From: Chryseobacterium sp. G0201
GTDB lineage: Bacteria; Bacteroidota; Bacteroidia; Flavobacteriales; Weeksellaceae
DNA length: 64,000 nucleotides
NCBI RefSeq assembly: GCF_003815655.1
Contig: NZ_CP033917.1
Location: 4,030,001-4,094,000, forward strand
Reading direction: 5' to 3'
Below are positions 51,966 through 60,602 of this stretch, one piece after another (position 1 is the first letter of the stretch; each line of letters begins with the position of its first letter). The notes under the pieces are model-generated. The model searched no databases and was not told where the DNA came from. It saw only the letters and a list, made by a program, of their open reading frames with translations. The translations under genes were made by a program, and so were the position numbers.

Positions 51966-53756
51966 CTAATAAGCTCCTTTTTCAATATAATGTGCAGCCA
52001 CTTTTTCAGTTAACGCTACAACATTTGGAGTATTTGTATATTTCGTAAATCTTCTTAAACCAGAAAGCATCATTCTCTGTTCGTCACCTTCTGCAAAAGA
52101 AACAATTCCTTCTTTAGCAGCAGCAATGATTTTATCGATAGCTTTGTAAAGGTTTAATTGAGCCATTGCAGCTTCCACAGAATCAGCAGAAAAGTGTTTC
52201 TCAGCTCTTAAAATTGCAGATTCTGCCATATAGATCTGGTTAAGAATTTCAGAAGCATTTATTAATAAATGTTGCTGTTTCTCAATATCCATCATGTATT
52301 TTTGAAGTGCAGCTCCGGAAACCATTAAGAAAACTTTCTTAAGATTTGCGATGATTGATTTTTCTTCACTCATGAATGCTGAATAATCAGGCACTTCGAA
52401 AGATGGAATTCCCATTAATTCTTTGCTTATCGCCATTGCCGGAGAAAGTAAATCTAATTCTCCTTTCATTGCTCTCTTGATCAACATTCCAACCGCAAGA
52501 AGTCTGTTGATTTCGTTGGTTCCTTCGTAAATTCTTCCAATTCTTGCATCTCTCCATGCAGCTTCCATTGGCGTATCTTCTGAGAATCCCATTCCACCAT
52601 AGATTTGGATTCCTTCGTCTGCTGTATTTTGAGTAAGATCAGAAACGAAAACTTTAAGGATAGAAGCTTCTACTGCGAACTCCTCAACACCTTTTAATTC
52701 AGCTTGCTGATGATCCATTCCGCCAGAAACCAATTCTTCAATTTTATCTTCAACATTTTTTGCTAAACGATAAGAACCTGCTTCACTCACAAAAACACCA
52801 GTTGACATTTCTGCAATTTTCTTTCTGATCGCTCCGAAAGTTGAAATAGAAACTCCAAACTGTTTTCTTTCGTTTGAATATTGAATAGAGTGGTTTAAAA
52901 TTCTTCTTTGCCCATCAAGGTTTGCAGCAGCTAACTTAATTCTACCAACATTCAATGCGTTCAAAGCGATCTTGAAACCGTTGTTTCTTTCGCCCAACAT
53001 ATTTTCTACAGGAACCTTCATATCATTGAAGAAAACCTGACGCGTAGAAGATGAACGAATACCTAACTTATGTTCTTCCTCTCCGAAAGTCAAACTTTCA
53101 GGATTTTCAAGCTCTGAACGATTGATTACAAAACCAGTGATGTTTTTATCGTCATCAATTTTAGCGAACAAAGTGAAAGTATCTGCGAAACCTGCATTGG
53201 AAATCCACATTTTTTGTCCGTTGATAATGTAATGTTTTCCATCTTCTGACAATTTTGCTCTTGTTTTTCCTGAGTTGGCATCAGAACCAGCATCCGGCTC
53301 TGTCAAACAGTAAGCTCCGAACTTTGTTCCTGTCGCTAAATCCGGAAGATATTTCTTTTTTAATTCTTCACTTCCGTAAAGAAGCGTTGGTAGTGTTCCG
53401 ATTCCGGTGTGCGCTCCATAAGCTGTTGCTAATGAACCATTTCCTCCTGAAACATAATCACAAGCCAACATTGTGCTCACGAATCCCATTCCAAGACCAC
53501 CATACTCTTCAGGAACTGTAATTCCTAAAAGTCCCATTTCACCTAATTTGCGCATTGTTTCTTCTGTCAATGCATAATCTTTTTTCTCGAAACGATCGTG
53601 GTGCGGAATCACTTCTCTATCTATAAATTCTTTCGCAGAATCACGAAGCATTTTTTGTTCTTCAGAAAGTTCTTCCAAAGAAAATATTTCATTAGCTGGA
53701 ATTTCTTTAATTAAAAATTCACCGCCTTTTAATGTTTTATTAAGTGTATCACTCAT
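51966..53756 (-). CDS. fadE: Acyl-CoA dehydrogenase (FadE-like, about 600 residues)
   Basis: The 596-residue protein carries the FAD-dependent acyl-CoA dehydrogenase signatures CLTEPDAGSDANSG (about 152) and QIYGGMGFSEDTPMEAAWRD followed by ARIGRIYEGTNEINRLL, with the catalytic Glu in YEGTNE. An extra C-terminal helical domain of about 170 residues is typical of the long form found in Bacillus FadE. It catalyses the first step of fatty acid beta-oxidation. It is last in the leftward operon with hydratase/dehydrogenase and thiolase genes, the same order as Bacillus fadN-fadA-fadE. Confidence 0.93.
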   Translation of the reverse strand: MSDTLNKTLKGGEFLIKEIPANEIFSLEELSEEQKMLRDSAKEFIDREVIPHHDRFEKKDYALTEETMRKLGEMGLLGITVPEEYGGLGMGFVSTMLACDYVSGGNGSLATAYGAHTGIGTLPTLLYGSEELKKKYLPDLATGTKFGAYCLTEPDAGSDANSGKTRAKLSEDGKHYIINGQKMWISNAGFADTFTLFAKIDDDKNITGFVINRSELENPESLTFGEEEHKLGIRSSSTRQVFFNDMKVPVENMLGERNNGFKIALNALNVGRIKLAAANLDGQRRILNHSIQYSNERKQFGVSISTFGAIRKKIAEMSTGVFVSEAGSYRLAKNVEDKIEELVSGGMDHQQAELKGVEEFAVEASILKVFVSDLTQNTADEGIQIYGGMGFSEDTPMEAAWRDARIGRIYEGTNEINRLLAVGMLIKRAMKGELDLLSPAMAISKELMGIPSFEVPDYSAFMSEEKSIIANLKKVFLMVSGAALQKYMMDIEKQQHLLINASEILNQIYMAESAILRAEKHFSADSVEAAMAQLNLYKAIDKIIAAAKEGIVSFAEGDEQRMMLSGLRRFTKYTNTPNVVALTEKVAAHYIEKGAY

Positions 53757-53803
53757 TGTTTTAATTTTTTAGATTTAAAGAATAAAGAGAAAAGAATAAG
53801 GAC

Positions 53804-54138
53804 TTACAACTTTAAGTTTTTTTGAAAGCCAGAAATCATTCTCTGTAATTCTGTGATTTTATTTTCTATATTTTCAAGTTTAGGCAAATCAAAATAACTT
53901 CTGTTTGCAATTCGTAAAGAGATCCAAGACTTATTTCCAAAAATCGATTGAAATCTTTATTTGAACTTCTGCTTGATCCTTCAGCAATATTTGAAGCAAC
54001 CGAAACAGAACATCTTCTAAGTTGAGATTTTAATCCAAATTCTTCATTTTTCGGAAAACTATCAGTAAGAATGTAGGTGTCATTAGCTAATTCAATAGCC
54101 AACTTCCAAATGTTTAGATTCTTAAAATTATGTTTCAC
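53804..54138 (-). pseudogene. Four-helix-bundle (23S rRNA IVP-like) protein, frameshifted near C-terminus
   Basis: From ATG 54138 the frame encodes 90 residues: NFKNLNIWKLAIELANDTYI, SQLRRCSVSVASNIAEGSSR and FLEISLGSLYELQTE, the hallmark of the four-helix-bundle/S23 family of about 120 residues. After ELQTEV the frame ends early, while a different frame continues YFDLPKLENIENKITELQRM then ISGFQKNLKL and stops at 53804. So the last helix has been put out of frame by a small deletion or insertion. It lies inside the beta-oxidation operon. The first 90 residues might still be made. Confidence 0.8.
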
Positions 54139-54172
54139 CTCTGTCTTTTCTCTTTATTCTTTGTTCTTTTTT

Positions 54173-55354
54173 CTATAGCAATTCAAAGATTGAAGCAGCA
54201 CCTTGTCCCGTTCCAACACACATAGAAACCATTCCGTATTTGTTTCCGCGTTTTCTCATTTCGTCAAGAAGTTGAACCGTTAATTTAGTTCCTGTACATC
54301 CAAGTGGGTGACCCAAAGCGATGGCTCCTCCGTTTACATTTAAGATATCAGGATTTAAGTCTAATTCTTTTTTAATGGCAACAGATTGAGATGCAAATGC
54401 TTCGTTTAATTCGATTAAATCAATATCTTTTAATTCTAAACCTGCCTGTTTCAAAGCCTTTGGAATAGCATAAATCGGTCCCATTCCCATGATTCTTGGC
54501 TCAAGACCTGCAGCTGCATAAGCTACTAATCTTGCTTCTGGTTCCAATCCTAATTCTTTTACCATTTCTTCACTCATCACCATTACGAAAGCTGCTCCGT
54601 CACTCATTTGAGAAGAGTTTCCGGCGGTTACGCTTCCTCCGTTTTTAAATACAGGTCTTAATTTAGTCAAACCAGCCAATGAAGTATCGGCTCTTGGCCC
54701 TTCATCTACTGAAAATTCAAACTTTTTAGTCTGCATTTTCTGGTTTTCGTCTAAGAAATTATACTCAACAGGAATTGAGACAATTTGATTGGCAAATTTA
54801 CCTTCCTGATTAGCTTTTAAAGCCTTCATATGAGATTCAAAAGCGAATTGATCTTGTTCCTCTCTTGTGATATTATATTGTTTTGCGACTTCTTCTGCAG
54901 TGTAGCCCATTCCCCAATAATAATCAGGATTTGTTTTTGCAATTTCCGTTTCAGGAACCGGTTTGTAACCACCCATCGGAATGTAAGACATTGATTCTGT
55001 ACCTCCTGCAATGATACAATCAGCCATTCCTGCCTGAATTTTTGCAGAAGCAATCGCAATCGCCTCACTTCCCGATGCACAATATCTGTTTACGGTAACT
55101 CCGGGAACTTTGTCTGTGTTTAATCCCATTAAGGAGATCAAACGGGCAATGTTCAAGCCTTGTTCAGCTTCCGGCATTGCGTTTCCTACGATAAGGTCAT
55201 CGATTCTATTTTTGTCTAATTGCGGAAGTTCAGCCATTAATTTTTCAATAACTGTAGCCGCCATTACGTCAGGACGAGTAAAACGAAGGGAGCCTTTTGG
55301 CGCTTTTCCTACCGCTGTTCTAAATCCTTTTACTATGTATGCTTGTTTTGACAT
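54173..55354 (-). CDS. fadA: Acetyl-CoA C-acyltransferase (thiolase)
   Basis: The 393-residue thiolase has the nucleophilic Cys in VNRYCASGSEAIAIASAKI (about 90), NGGAIALGHPLGCTGTKL (His and Gly loop, about 342) and the second catalytic Cys in SMCVGTGQGAAS (about 380). It cleaves 3-ketoacyl-CoA to acetyl-CoA plus a shortened acyl-CoA. It is separated from the upstream dehydrogenase/hydratase gene by 99 bases containing a hairpin repeat, and from the acyl-CoA dehydrogenase by the broken four-helix-bundle gene. Confidence 0.95.
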   Translation of the reverse strand: MSKQAYIVKGFRTAVGKAPKGSLRFTRPDVMAATVIEKLMAELPQLDKNRIDDLIVGNAMPEAEQGLNIARLISLMGLNTDKVPGVTVNRYCASGSEAIAIASAKIQAGMADCIIAGGTESMSYIPMGGYKPVPETEIAKTNPDYYWGMGYTAEEVAKQYNITREEQDQFAFESHMKALKANQEGKFANQIVSIPVEYNFLDENQKMQTKKFEFSVDEGPRADTSLAGLTKLRPVFKNGGSVTAGNSSQMSDGAAFVMVMSEEMVKELGLEPEARLVAYAAAGLEPRIMGMGPIYAIPKALKQAGLELKDIDLIELNEAFASQSVAIKKELDLNPDILNVNGGAIALGHPLGCTGTKLTVQLLDEMRKRGNKYGMVSMCVGTGQGAASIFELL

Positions 55355-55380
55355 TTGTTTTAATTATTTGATTTAAACAT

Positions 55381-55437
55381 ACACTTTGTCATGCTGGAAG
55401 CATCTAAGTTTAGATTCCTACGGAATGACAAAGTTTG
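55381..55437. repeat. Dispersed hairpin repeat (REP-like), copy 2
   Basis: Arms ACTTTGTCATGCTGGAAGCA and TTCCTACGGAATGACAAAGT form a long imperfect hairpin inside the fad operon, between fadN-like and fadA genes. It is related to 10596-10688 and 59497-59555. Confidence 0.75.
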
Positions 55438-55453
55438 TGTTAATTTGGAGTTA

Positions 55454-57847
55454 TTAATTTCTTAATGGTTTTCCGTTTTGTAACATGTACTGAATTCTCT
55501 CCAATGTTTTTCTTTCGCCACAAAGTTGTAAGAAAGTTTCTCTTTCAAGATTCAATAGGTATTGCTCAGTTACGATTGTTGGTTCAGAAAGATTTCCACC
55601 GACCATTACATTCGCTAATTTATCTGCAATTTTTTTATCGTGTGCAGAGATGAAATTTCCGGTTAACATTTGGTCAGTTCCAACATAGAACATTCCCAAT
55701 GCATCTTTACCCAAAACTTTTACTTTTTGTTCGATAGGTTGAGTATAACCATGTTCGGCTAAACTTATTGCCAACATTTTTGCTGTTTTTATTTGCGTTC
55801 TTTTATCAACTGCCACGATATCTTTTCCTTTTTCAAGGATTCCCATATCGTAGGCTTCGTAAGCGGAAGTTGCTACTTTACCCATGGCGATATTCATGAA
55901 AGCTTCACGAAGTCTGTTGTTTTTAACATCATCACTATGGAATTCTCTTGAAGTTCTCAATGTCAATTCTTTTGTTCCGCCACCGCCAGGAATTACACCA
56001 ACTCCGGTTTCAACCAATCCGATGTAAGTTTCTGCTGCTGCAACAACTCTGTCTGCGTGCATTGTCATTTCGCAACCACCACCAAGCGTCATTCCGTGAG
56101 GAGCAACGACAACAGGAATAGAAGAGTAACGAACTCTCATCATCGATTTTTGGAAATAAGCAATCGCCATATTCAAATCATCCCAATCCTGCTCGATAGC
56201 CATCATTAAAATCATCGCTAAATTTGCTCCAACAGAGAAATTTGTCCCTTGATTTCCGATTACTAATCCGTCATATTCTTTTTCAGCTAAATCAATCGCT
56301 CTGTTCAATCCATCTAAAACTTCGCCTCCAAGAGAATTCATTTTAGAACGGATTTCGAAGTTGATAATTCCGTCGCCTAAATCTTCAATCGAAGCTCCCG
56401 AATTACTCCAAAGCGTTTTATTTTTTCTGATATTATCTAAAATAATGAAAGAATCCTGACCCGGAATTTTGTAATATTCTCCTGAGTTTTTATCAACATA
56501 TATACTTTGTCCTTCATCATTAACTTTATAGAAAGTTTCTACATTTTTTACCCAGTCTGAAACTTCATAACCAGCATCTTTAGCTAATTCAATACCTTTT
56601 TGAACGCCAACGGCATCCCAAATTTCAAACGGACCGTTTTCCCAACCGAAACCTGCTCTCATGGCATCATCGATTTTGTAAACTTCATCAGAAATTTCAG
56701 GAACTTTGTTCGAAACATAAGCGAATAATGCTCCCAAAGATTTTCTGTAAAGCTCTCCGGCTTTATCTTTTCCGCCAATTAAAACTTTAAATCTGTCAAT
56801 CGACTTATCAATATTTTTAGTTAATTCTAAAGTCGGGAAAGAAGATTTTCCCTGAAGCTCGTATTCTAAGGTATCAAGATTTAATCCGTGAATTTCACAT
56901 TTTCCTTCTGCATTTTTCAATTTTTTATAGAAACCTTGCTCTGTTTTTGAACCTAACCATTTGTTATCAACCATTTTCTGGATGTAATCTGGAAGTGCAA
57001 AAACATCATTAAAATTATTAGCTTCAACACCGCTGTTACGAACACCATTTGCAACCATCACCAATGTGTCCAAACCAACAACATCAGCTGTTCTGAACGT
57101 CGCAGATTTTGGACGACCAATTACAGGACCTGTTAATTTATCAACTTCAGAAACAGTTAAACCTAATTTCTGAACGTTGTGAAGCAAATCCATCATTGAG
57201 AAAACTCCGATTCTATTGGCGATAAACGCAGGAGTATCTTTTGCTAAAACGGTTGTTTTACCTAAGAATTTTGCTCCATAATTCATATAGAAATCAATAA
57301 TTTCAGGAGCTGTATCGTTGGTAGGAATAATTTCTAAAAGAGGAAGATATCTTACAGGATTAAAAAAGTGCGTTCCTGCAAAATAATGTTTGAAATCATC
57401 GCTTCTTCCTTCCACCAACATATTAATTGGAATACCGGAAGTGTTTGAAGAAACTAAAGTTCCCGGTTTTCTGAACTGTTCAATTTTTTCGTAAACCGAT
57501 TTTTTGATGTCCAGTCTTTCAACTACAACTTCAATAATCCAGTCTGTATTTTTTATTTTTAGTAAATCATCATCAAAATTTCCAACCTTGATTCTATCTG
57601 CGAATTTTGGAGAATAGAGTAGAGCCGGACTTGCTTTTTTCAGTTTTTCAAAGTTTTCAGAAGCGATTCTGTTTCTTACCGCTTTGTCATCTTTGGTCAA
57701 ACCTTTTTTCTGTTCTGCTTCAGTTAATTCAAAAGGGACGATATCTAAAAGCGAAACTTCTACGCCAATATTAGCGAAGTGAGCCGCAATACCGCTTCCC
57801 ATAATTCCTGAACCAAGAACCGTTACGTGTTTGATTCTTCTTTTCAT
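55454..57847 (-). CDS. fadN: Bifunctional 3-hydroxyacyl-CoA dehydrogenase/enoyl-CoA hydratase (FadN order)
   Basis: The 797-residue protein starts with the NAD-binding loop VTVLGSGIMGSGIAAHFANI, continues with dehydrogenase motifs SSNTSGIPI and GTHFFNPVRYLPLLEIIPT, a second helical domain (NRIGVFSMMDLLHNVQKLGL), and ends with an enoyl-CoA hydratase/crotonase domain (about 500-700) with the oxyanion loops GTNFSVGANLAMIL and HGMTLGGGCEMTMHAD. Dehydrogenase before hydratase is the Bacillus FadN order, the reverse of E. coli FadB. It carries out hydration and oxidation in beta-oxidation. Confidence 0.94.
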   Translation of the reverse strand: MKRRIKHVTVLGSGIMGSGIAAHFANIGVEVSLLDIVPFELTEAEQKKGLTKDDKAVRNRIASENFEKLKKASPALLYSPKFADRIKVGNFDDDLLKIKNTDWIIEVVVERLDIKKSVYEKIEQFRKPGTLVSSNTSGIPINMLVEGRSDDFKHYFAGTHFFNPVRYLPLLEIIPTNDTAPEIIDFYMNYGAKFLGKTTVLAKDTPAFIANRIGVFSMMDLLHNVQKLGLTVSEVDKLTGPVIGRPKSATFRTADVVGLDTLVMVANGVRNSGVEANNFNDVFALPDYIQKMVDNKWLGSKTEQGFYKKLKNAEGKCEIHGLNLDTLEYELQGKSSFPTLELTKNIDKSIDRFKVLIGGKDKAGELYRKSLGALFAYVSNKVPEISDEVYKIDDAMRAGFGWENGPFEIWDAVGVQKGIELAKDAGYEVSDWVKNVETFYKVNDEGQSIYVDKNSGEYYKIPGQDSFIILDNIRKNKTLWSNSGASIEDLGDGIINFEIRSKMNSLGGEVLDGLNRAIDLAEKEYDGLVIGNQGTNFSVGANLAMILMMAIEQDWDDLNMAIAYFQKSMMRVRYSSIPVVVAPHGMTLGGGCEMTMHADRVVAAAETYIGLVETGVGVIPGGGGTKELTLRTSREFHSDDVKNNRLREAFMNIAMGKVATSAYEAYDMGILEKGKDIVAVDKRTQIKTAKMLAISLAEHGYTQPIEQKVKVLGKDALGMFYVGTDQMLTGNFISAHDKKIADKLANVMVGGNLSEPTIVTEQYLLNLERETFLQLCGERKTLERIQYMLQNGKPLRN

Positions 57848-57868
57848 TTGATTTATTGATTTGTTATA

Positions 57869-58321
57869 TTATTTTTTATTATTTAAATCGACAGCGATTT
57901 TCATGATCTCAACCATCACTTCCTTGAAAGTATCCAACTTTTCGGGAGCAATCTTTTCCATTACTCTTTTGTTGAAGTTAACGACAACTTCTTTAGACAT
58001 ATTTCTGGAATTCAATCCTTTATCTGTAAGTTTAATGATCACTTCACGCTTGTCTGTGGTTGTTTTTTCCTTATAGATATAACCGTTGTCTTCAAGAAGT
58101 TTTATAATCCTTGTTAATGAAGTCGGTTCAATAGCCATTTTAGGACCTAGATTTGTACTTCTTGTTCCTTCTTTAGGATCGATTTTAAGAAGAGTAAGCG
58201 CCTGAACAGCTGTGGAATCGTGTTCCTGAGCAAGATCTGTATACATTTTAGAAACAGCCAGCCAAGTCTGCTTTAAAATTAGATCTACATTTTCTATTTT
58301 ATCTTTATTATTGTCCATCAT
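57869..58321 (-). CDS. MarR-family regulator of the beta-oxidation operon
   Basis: The 150 residues form one MarR winged helix: TQVLT-like LTLLKIDPKEGTRSTNLGPK then PTSLTRIIKLLEDNGYIYKE and TTDKREVIIKLTDKG. It lies 21 bases upstream of the fadN-like gene and in the same direction. Two copies of a 20-bp palindrome lie upstream of it (58355 and 58438), so I infer an autoregulated repressor responding to an acyl-CoA or similar ligand. This contrasts with the TetR-type FadR of Bacillus. Confidence 0.9.
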   Translation of the reverse strand: MMDNNKDKIENVDLILKQTWLAVSKMYTDLAQEHDSTAVQALTLLKIDPKEGTRSTNLGPKMAIEPTSLTRIIKLLEDNGYIYKEKTTTDKREVIIKLTDKGLNSRNMSKEVVVNFNKRVMEKIAPEKLDTFKEVMVEIMKIAVDLNNKK

Positions 58322-58354
58322 GTTTGTGGAAATGGTTTAATTCAAATGTAGTAA

Positions 58355-58374
58355 ATATTATGCATGCATAGTAT
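58355..58374. promoter_or_regulatory. MarR operator-like palindrome, proximal copy
   Basis: ATATTATGCATGCATAGTAT, one mismatch from a perfect palindrome, 34 bases upstream of the marR start. Confidence 0.7.
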
Positions 58375-58437
58375 TTATTAACGTTAAATTTTGTTAATAA
58401 CCTGATATTTAGCTGATTAAATTGTATGATTAGCATA

Positions 58438-58457
58438 ATACTATGCATGCATAGTAT
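58438..58457. promoter_or_regulatory. MarR operator-like palindrome, distal copy
   Basis: ATACTATGCATGCATAGTAT is a perfect 20-bp palindrome, 83 bases from the proximal copy. It lies between the stop of the ABC ATPase gene (58484) and marR. Confidence 0.75.
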
Positions 58458-58483
58458 GTGAAGTTAGTAAATAAAAACGTGTA

Positions 58484-59407
58484 TTAGTAAATGGTTTTCA
58501 CTAAATTAACTATTTCTTCGAAGGATTCGCATTGTTGTTTCAAGGAATCATTAGAAATAACCCAAAAGTTGCCTTGAAGTTCAAAATTTAATGAAGACAA
58601 GTCTTTTTGGAAGTTTTTTTGAAGTAAAGAGTACAACATTTCTTTATAAAAATCAGGTGCAATGATTTTTGGAGCAACAAAATTTTCATTGACTTGAAAT
58701 AAAGAAGCGTTCGTAAGTTCGTCATGTTGAAGTAAAAGATCCTCAACAATTCCGGAATATAGATGATTGTCTTTTACATACCATATTTTGTCTGCGAATT
58801 CCTTTGCCAGTCGCCAGTCGTGGGAAGAAAAAAGAATCAGTTTATTTTGTTCTTTGGCTAATTTTCTAAGTGTTTTTAAGATGATAATTTTATTTTTTTC
58901 ATCTAAATGCGTTGTCGGTTCATCAAGAATGATGATAGGAGAGTTTTGGGTTAAAGCTCGACCGATAAATGCTTTTTGAAGGTTTCCGTCCGAAAGATTT
59001 TTCAATAAAGTATGTTTGTATCGATCTAAATCCAATTCTTTAATAATATTCGAGACTTCTTCTCTATCTTCTTTTCTAAGCTCAAAATAAAAAGGATAGT
59101 AAATGTATTTCCCTAACGAAATCAGGTCTTCAACCGTATAATTTTGTGGAATAATCGACTTTGAAAATACAACTGCAATATTTTCCGCGATTTCTTTAAC
59201 GGAAAGTTTTTTTATATTCTTATTATTAATAGAAATTTCTCCACTTAATAAAGAAATTTGATGGAGAATAGATTTAATTAAAGTAGTTTTCCCGACACCG
59301 TTGTTACCAATCAACAGGCATACATCTCCTAAATTCAAATTAGCAGATGCATTTGAAATTAAGGTTTGGTTGTAGCCAATGTTTGCTTGTTTGATTTGTA
59401 GGTGCAT
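58484..59407 (-). CDS. ABC transporter ATP-binding protein, FecE/iron-chelate type
   Basis: The 307-residue protein has Walker A LIGNNGVGKTTLIKS (about 33), signature LSDGNLQKAFIGRAL (Asp in place of the second Gly of LSGG) and Walker B PIIILDEPTTHLDEKN. The last 90 residues extend beyond the ATPase core. It should energise the FecCD-type permease encoded 199 bases upstream, importing an iron chelate, heme or cobalamin. No substrate-binding protein gene is present nearby. Confidence 0.88.
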   Translation of the reverse strand: MHLQIKQANIGYNQTLISNASANLNLGDVCLLIGNNGVGKTTLIKSILHQISLLSGEISINNKNIKKLSVKEIAENIAVVFSKSIIPQNYTVEDLISLGKYIYYPFYFELRKEDREEVSNIIKELDLDRYKHTLLKNLSDGNLQKAFIGRALTQNSPIIILDEPTTHLDEKNKIIILKTLRKLAKEQNKLILFSSHDWRLAKEFADKIWYVKDNHLYSGIVEDLLLQHDELTNASLFQVNENFVAPKIIAPDFYKEMLYSLLQKNFQKDLSSLNFELQGNFWVISNDSLKQQCESFEEIVNLVKTIY

Positions 59408-59425
59408 TTTTACTTAATTTTTGTT

Positions 59426-59454
59426 TCCCACGGATTTCACAGATTTACACAGAT
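59426..59454. repeat. Dispersed 29-nt repeat, plus-oriented copy
   Basis: TCCCACGGATTTCACAGATT then TACACAGAT; its partner is 19691-19719 in the opposite orientation, with two differences. Confidence 0.6.
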
Positions 59455-59496
59455 CTCATTTTTCCTTTCGGATTAAATAATTTTTATTTTAAATAT

Positions 59497-59555
59497 TTTG
59501 TTTGTCATGCTGGAAGCATCTCTACAAAGTTAGTTTAAGTTCCTACTGAATGACA
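59497..59555. repeat. Dispersed hairpin repeat (REP-like), copy 3
   Basis: TTTGTTTGTCATGCTGGAAG and TTCCTACTGAATGACAATTA form the outer arms. It is the most degenerate of the three copies, between permease and ATPase genes. Confidence 0.65.
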
Positions 59556-59606
59556 ATTATAACGTATTATTTTAAATTGACAAATTGACTCATTCACAAT
59601 TCACCT

Positions 59607-60581
59607 TTAAACCTTATTCTGTTTCAAAAGCATCATCAATATCACAGGTATTCCAAATATAGAACTTATTACATTTAAAGGAACTTGTGTCTTTTCGGCT
59701 ATTATTGAAAATAACAACATCATCAGGATTCCTAAAAACATATTTAAAATCCATTGCTGCCAGAGTTTTGCGGGATTATAAATTAATCTGCAAAAATGCG
59801 GAACAATAATTCCTATGAATAAAATAGGTCCCAAAAACGCTGTAATAGATGCGGAAAGTAGGGAAGATGCAACAATTATCAATAATTTTAATTGATTTAA
59901 ATTTACACCTAAACTTTGCGCGTACGAAGTTCCTAATGAATTACCAATGAGAGGTTTTATGGTTTTAAAGCAAATAAATAATCCGATCAAAACTAAAATT
60001 GATAAAACATAAATCTGATTTCTTGTCACCATATTATTCGCTCCGAAAGACCATAAAATATAGTTTTTAAGGCTTTGATTTTCGGCATAAAACTGAAGCA
60101 ATGAAACAATTGCTCCGGCAAATGCGGAAACTAAAAATCCGAAAATAATTAAGTAAGATTTATCCTGGAATTTATTCGATATTGATAATAAAACCAGCAT
60201 CAAAAGTAAACTTCCGCCAATGGCAGATAAACTCAGAAAACTGTTTTGAAGAAATTCAGGAAGAAGAATATTGTAAGAAAAAAAGATATAAAATGCGACA
60301 GATAAACTGGCGACAGAGGTAATACCTAAAATATCCGGTCCGGCTAATGGATTTTGAAAATATTCCTGCATCAGAAAACCGGAAGTTGGAATTGAAATTC
60401 CTGCAAGTAGCATTACCAAAACCCGATTAACCCGAATTTCTGCAATTTGGCTATTCTCTGAATTCTGAAAAAAATCCTGAAAATTAAGACTTAAAAATCC
60501 TGTGTTCAGATTAATGATCGCGGTAATAATAATTGCGATTAAAAACAGTAAACACAGGATTTTAAATTTATTTAATATCAT
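59607..60581 (-). CDS. FecCD-family ABC transporter permease
   Basis: The 324-residue membrane protein has nine or ten helices and BtuC/FecC family landmarks: IRVNRVLVMLLAGISIPTSG then FLMQEYFQNPLAGPDILGIT, GSLGT-like SLGTSYAQSLGVNLNQL, GPILFIGIIVPHFCRLI and NVISSIFGIPVILMMLL. It forms the membrane channel for iron-chelate or cobalamin uptake with the ATPase at 58484. It starts 21 bases after the TlpA-like gene stop, suggesting cotranscription. Confidence 0.92.
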   Translation of the reverse strand: MILNKFKILCLLFLIAIIITAIINLNTGFLSLNFQDFFQNSENSQIAEIRVNRVLVMLLAGISIPTSGFLMQEYFQNPLAGPDILGITSVASLSVAFYIFFSYNILLPEFLQNSFLSLSAIGGSLLLMLVLLSISNKFQDKSYLIIFGFLVSAFAGAIVSLLQFYAENQSLKNYILWSFGANNMVTRNQIYVLSILVLIGLFICFKTIKPLIGNSLGTSYAQSLGVNLNQLKLLIIVASSLLSASITAFLGPILFIGIIVPHFCRLIYNPAKLWQQWILNMFLGILMMLLFSIIAEKTQVPLNVISSIFGIPVILMMLLKQNKV

Positions 60582-60602
60582 TCAGAAAAAATTCTGTAAG
60601 AT

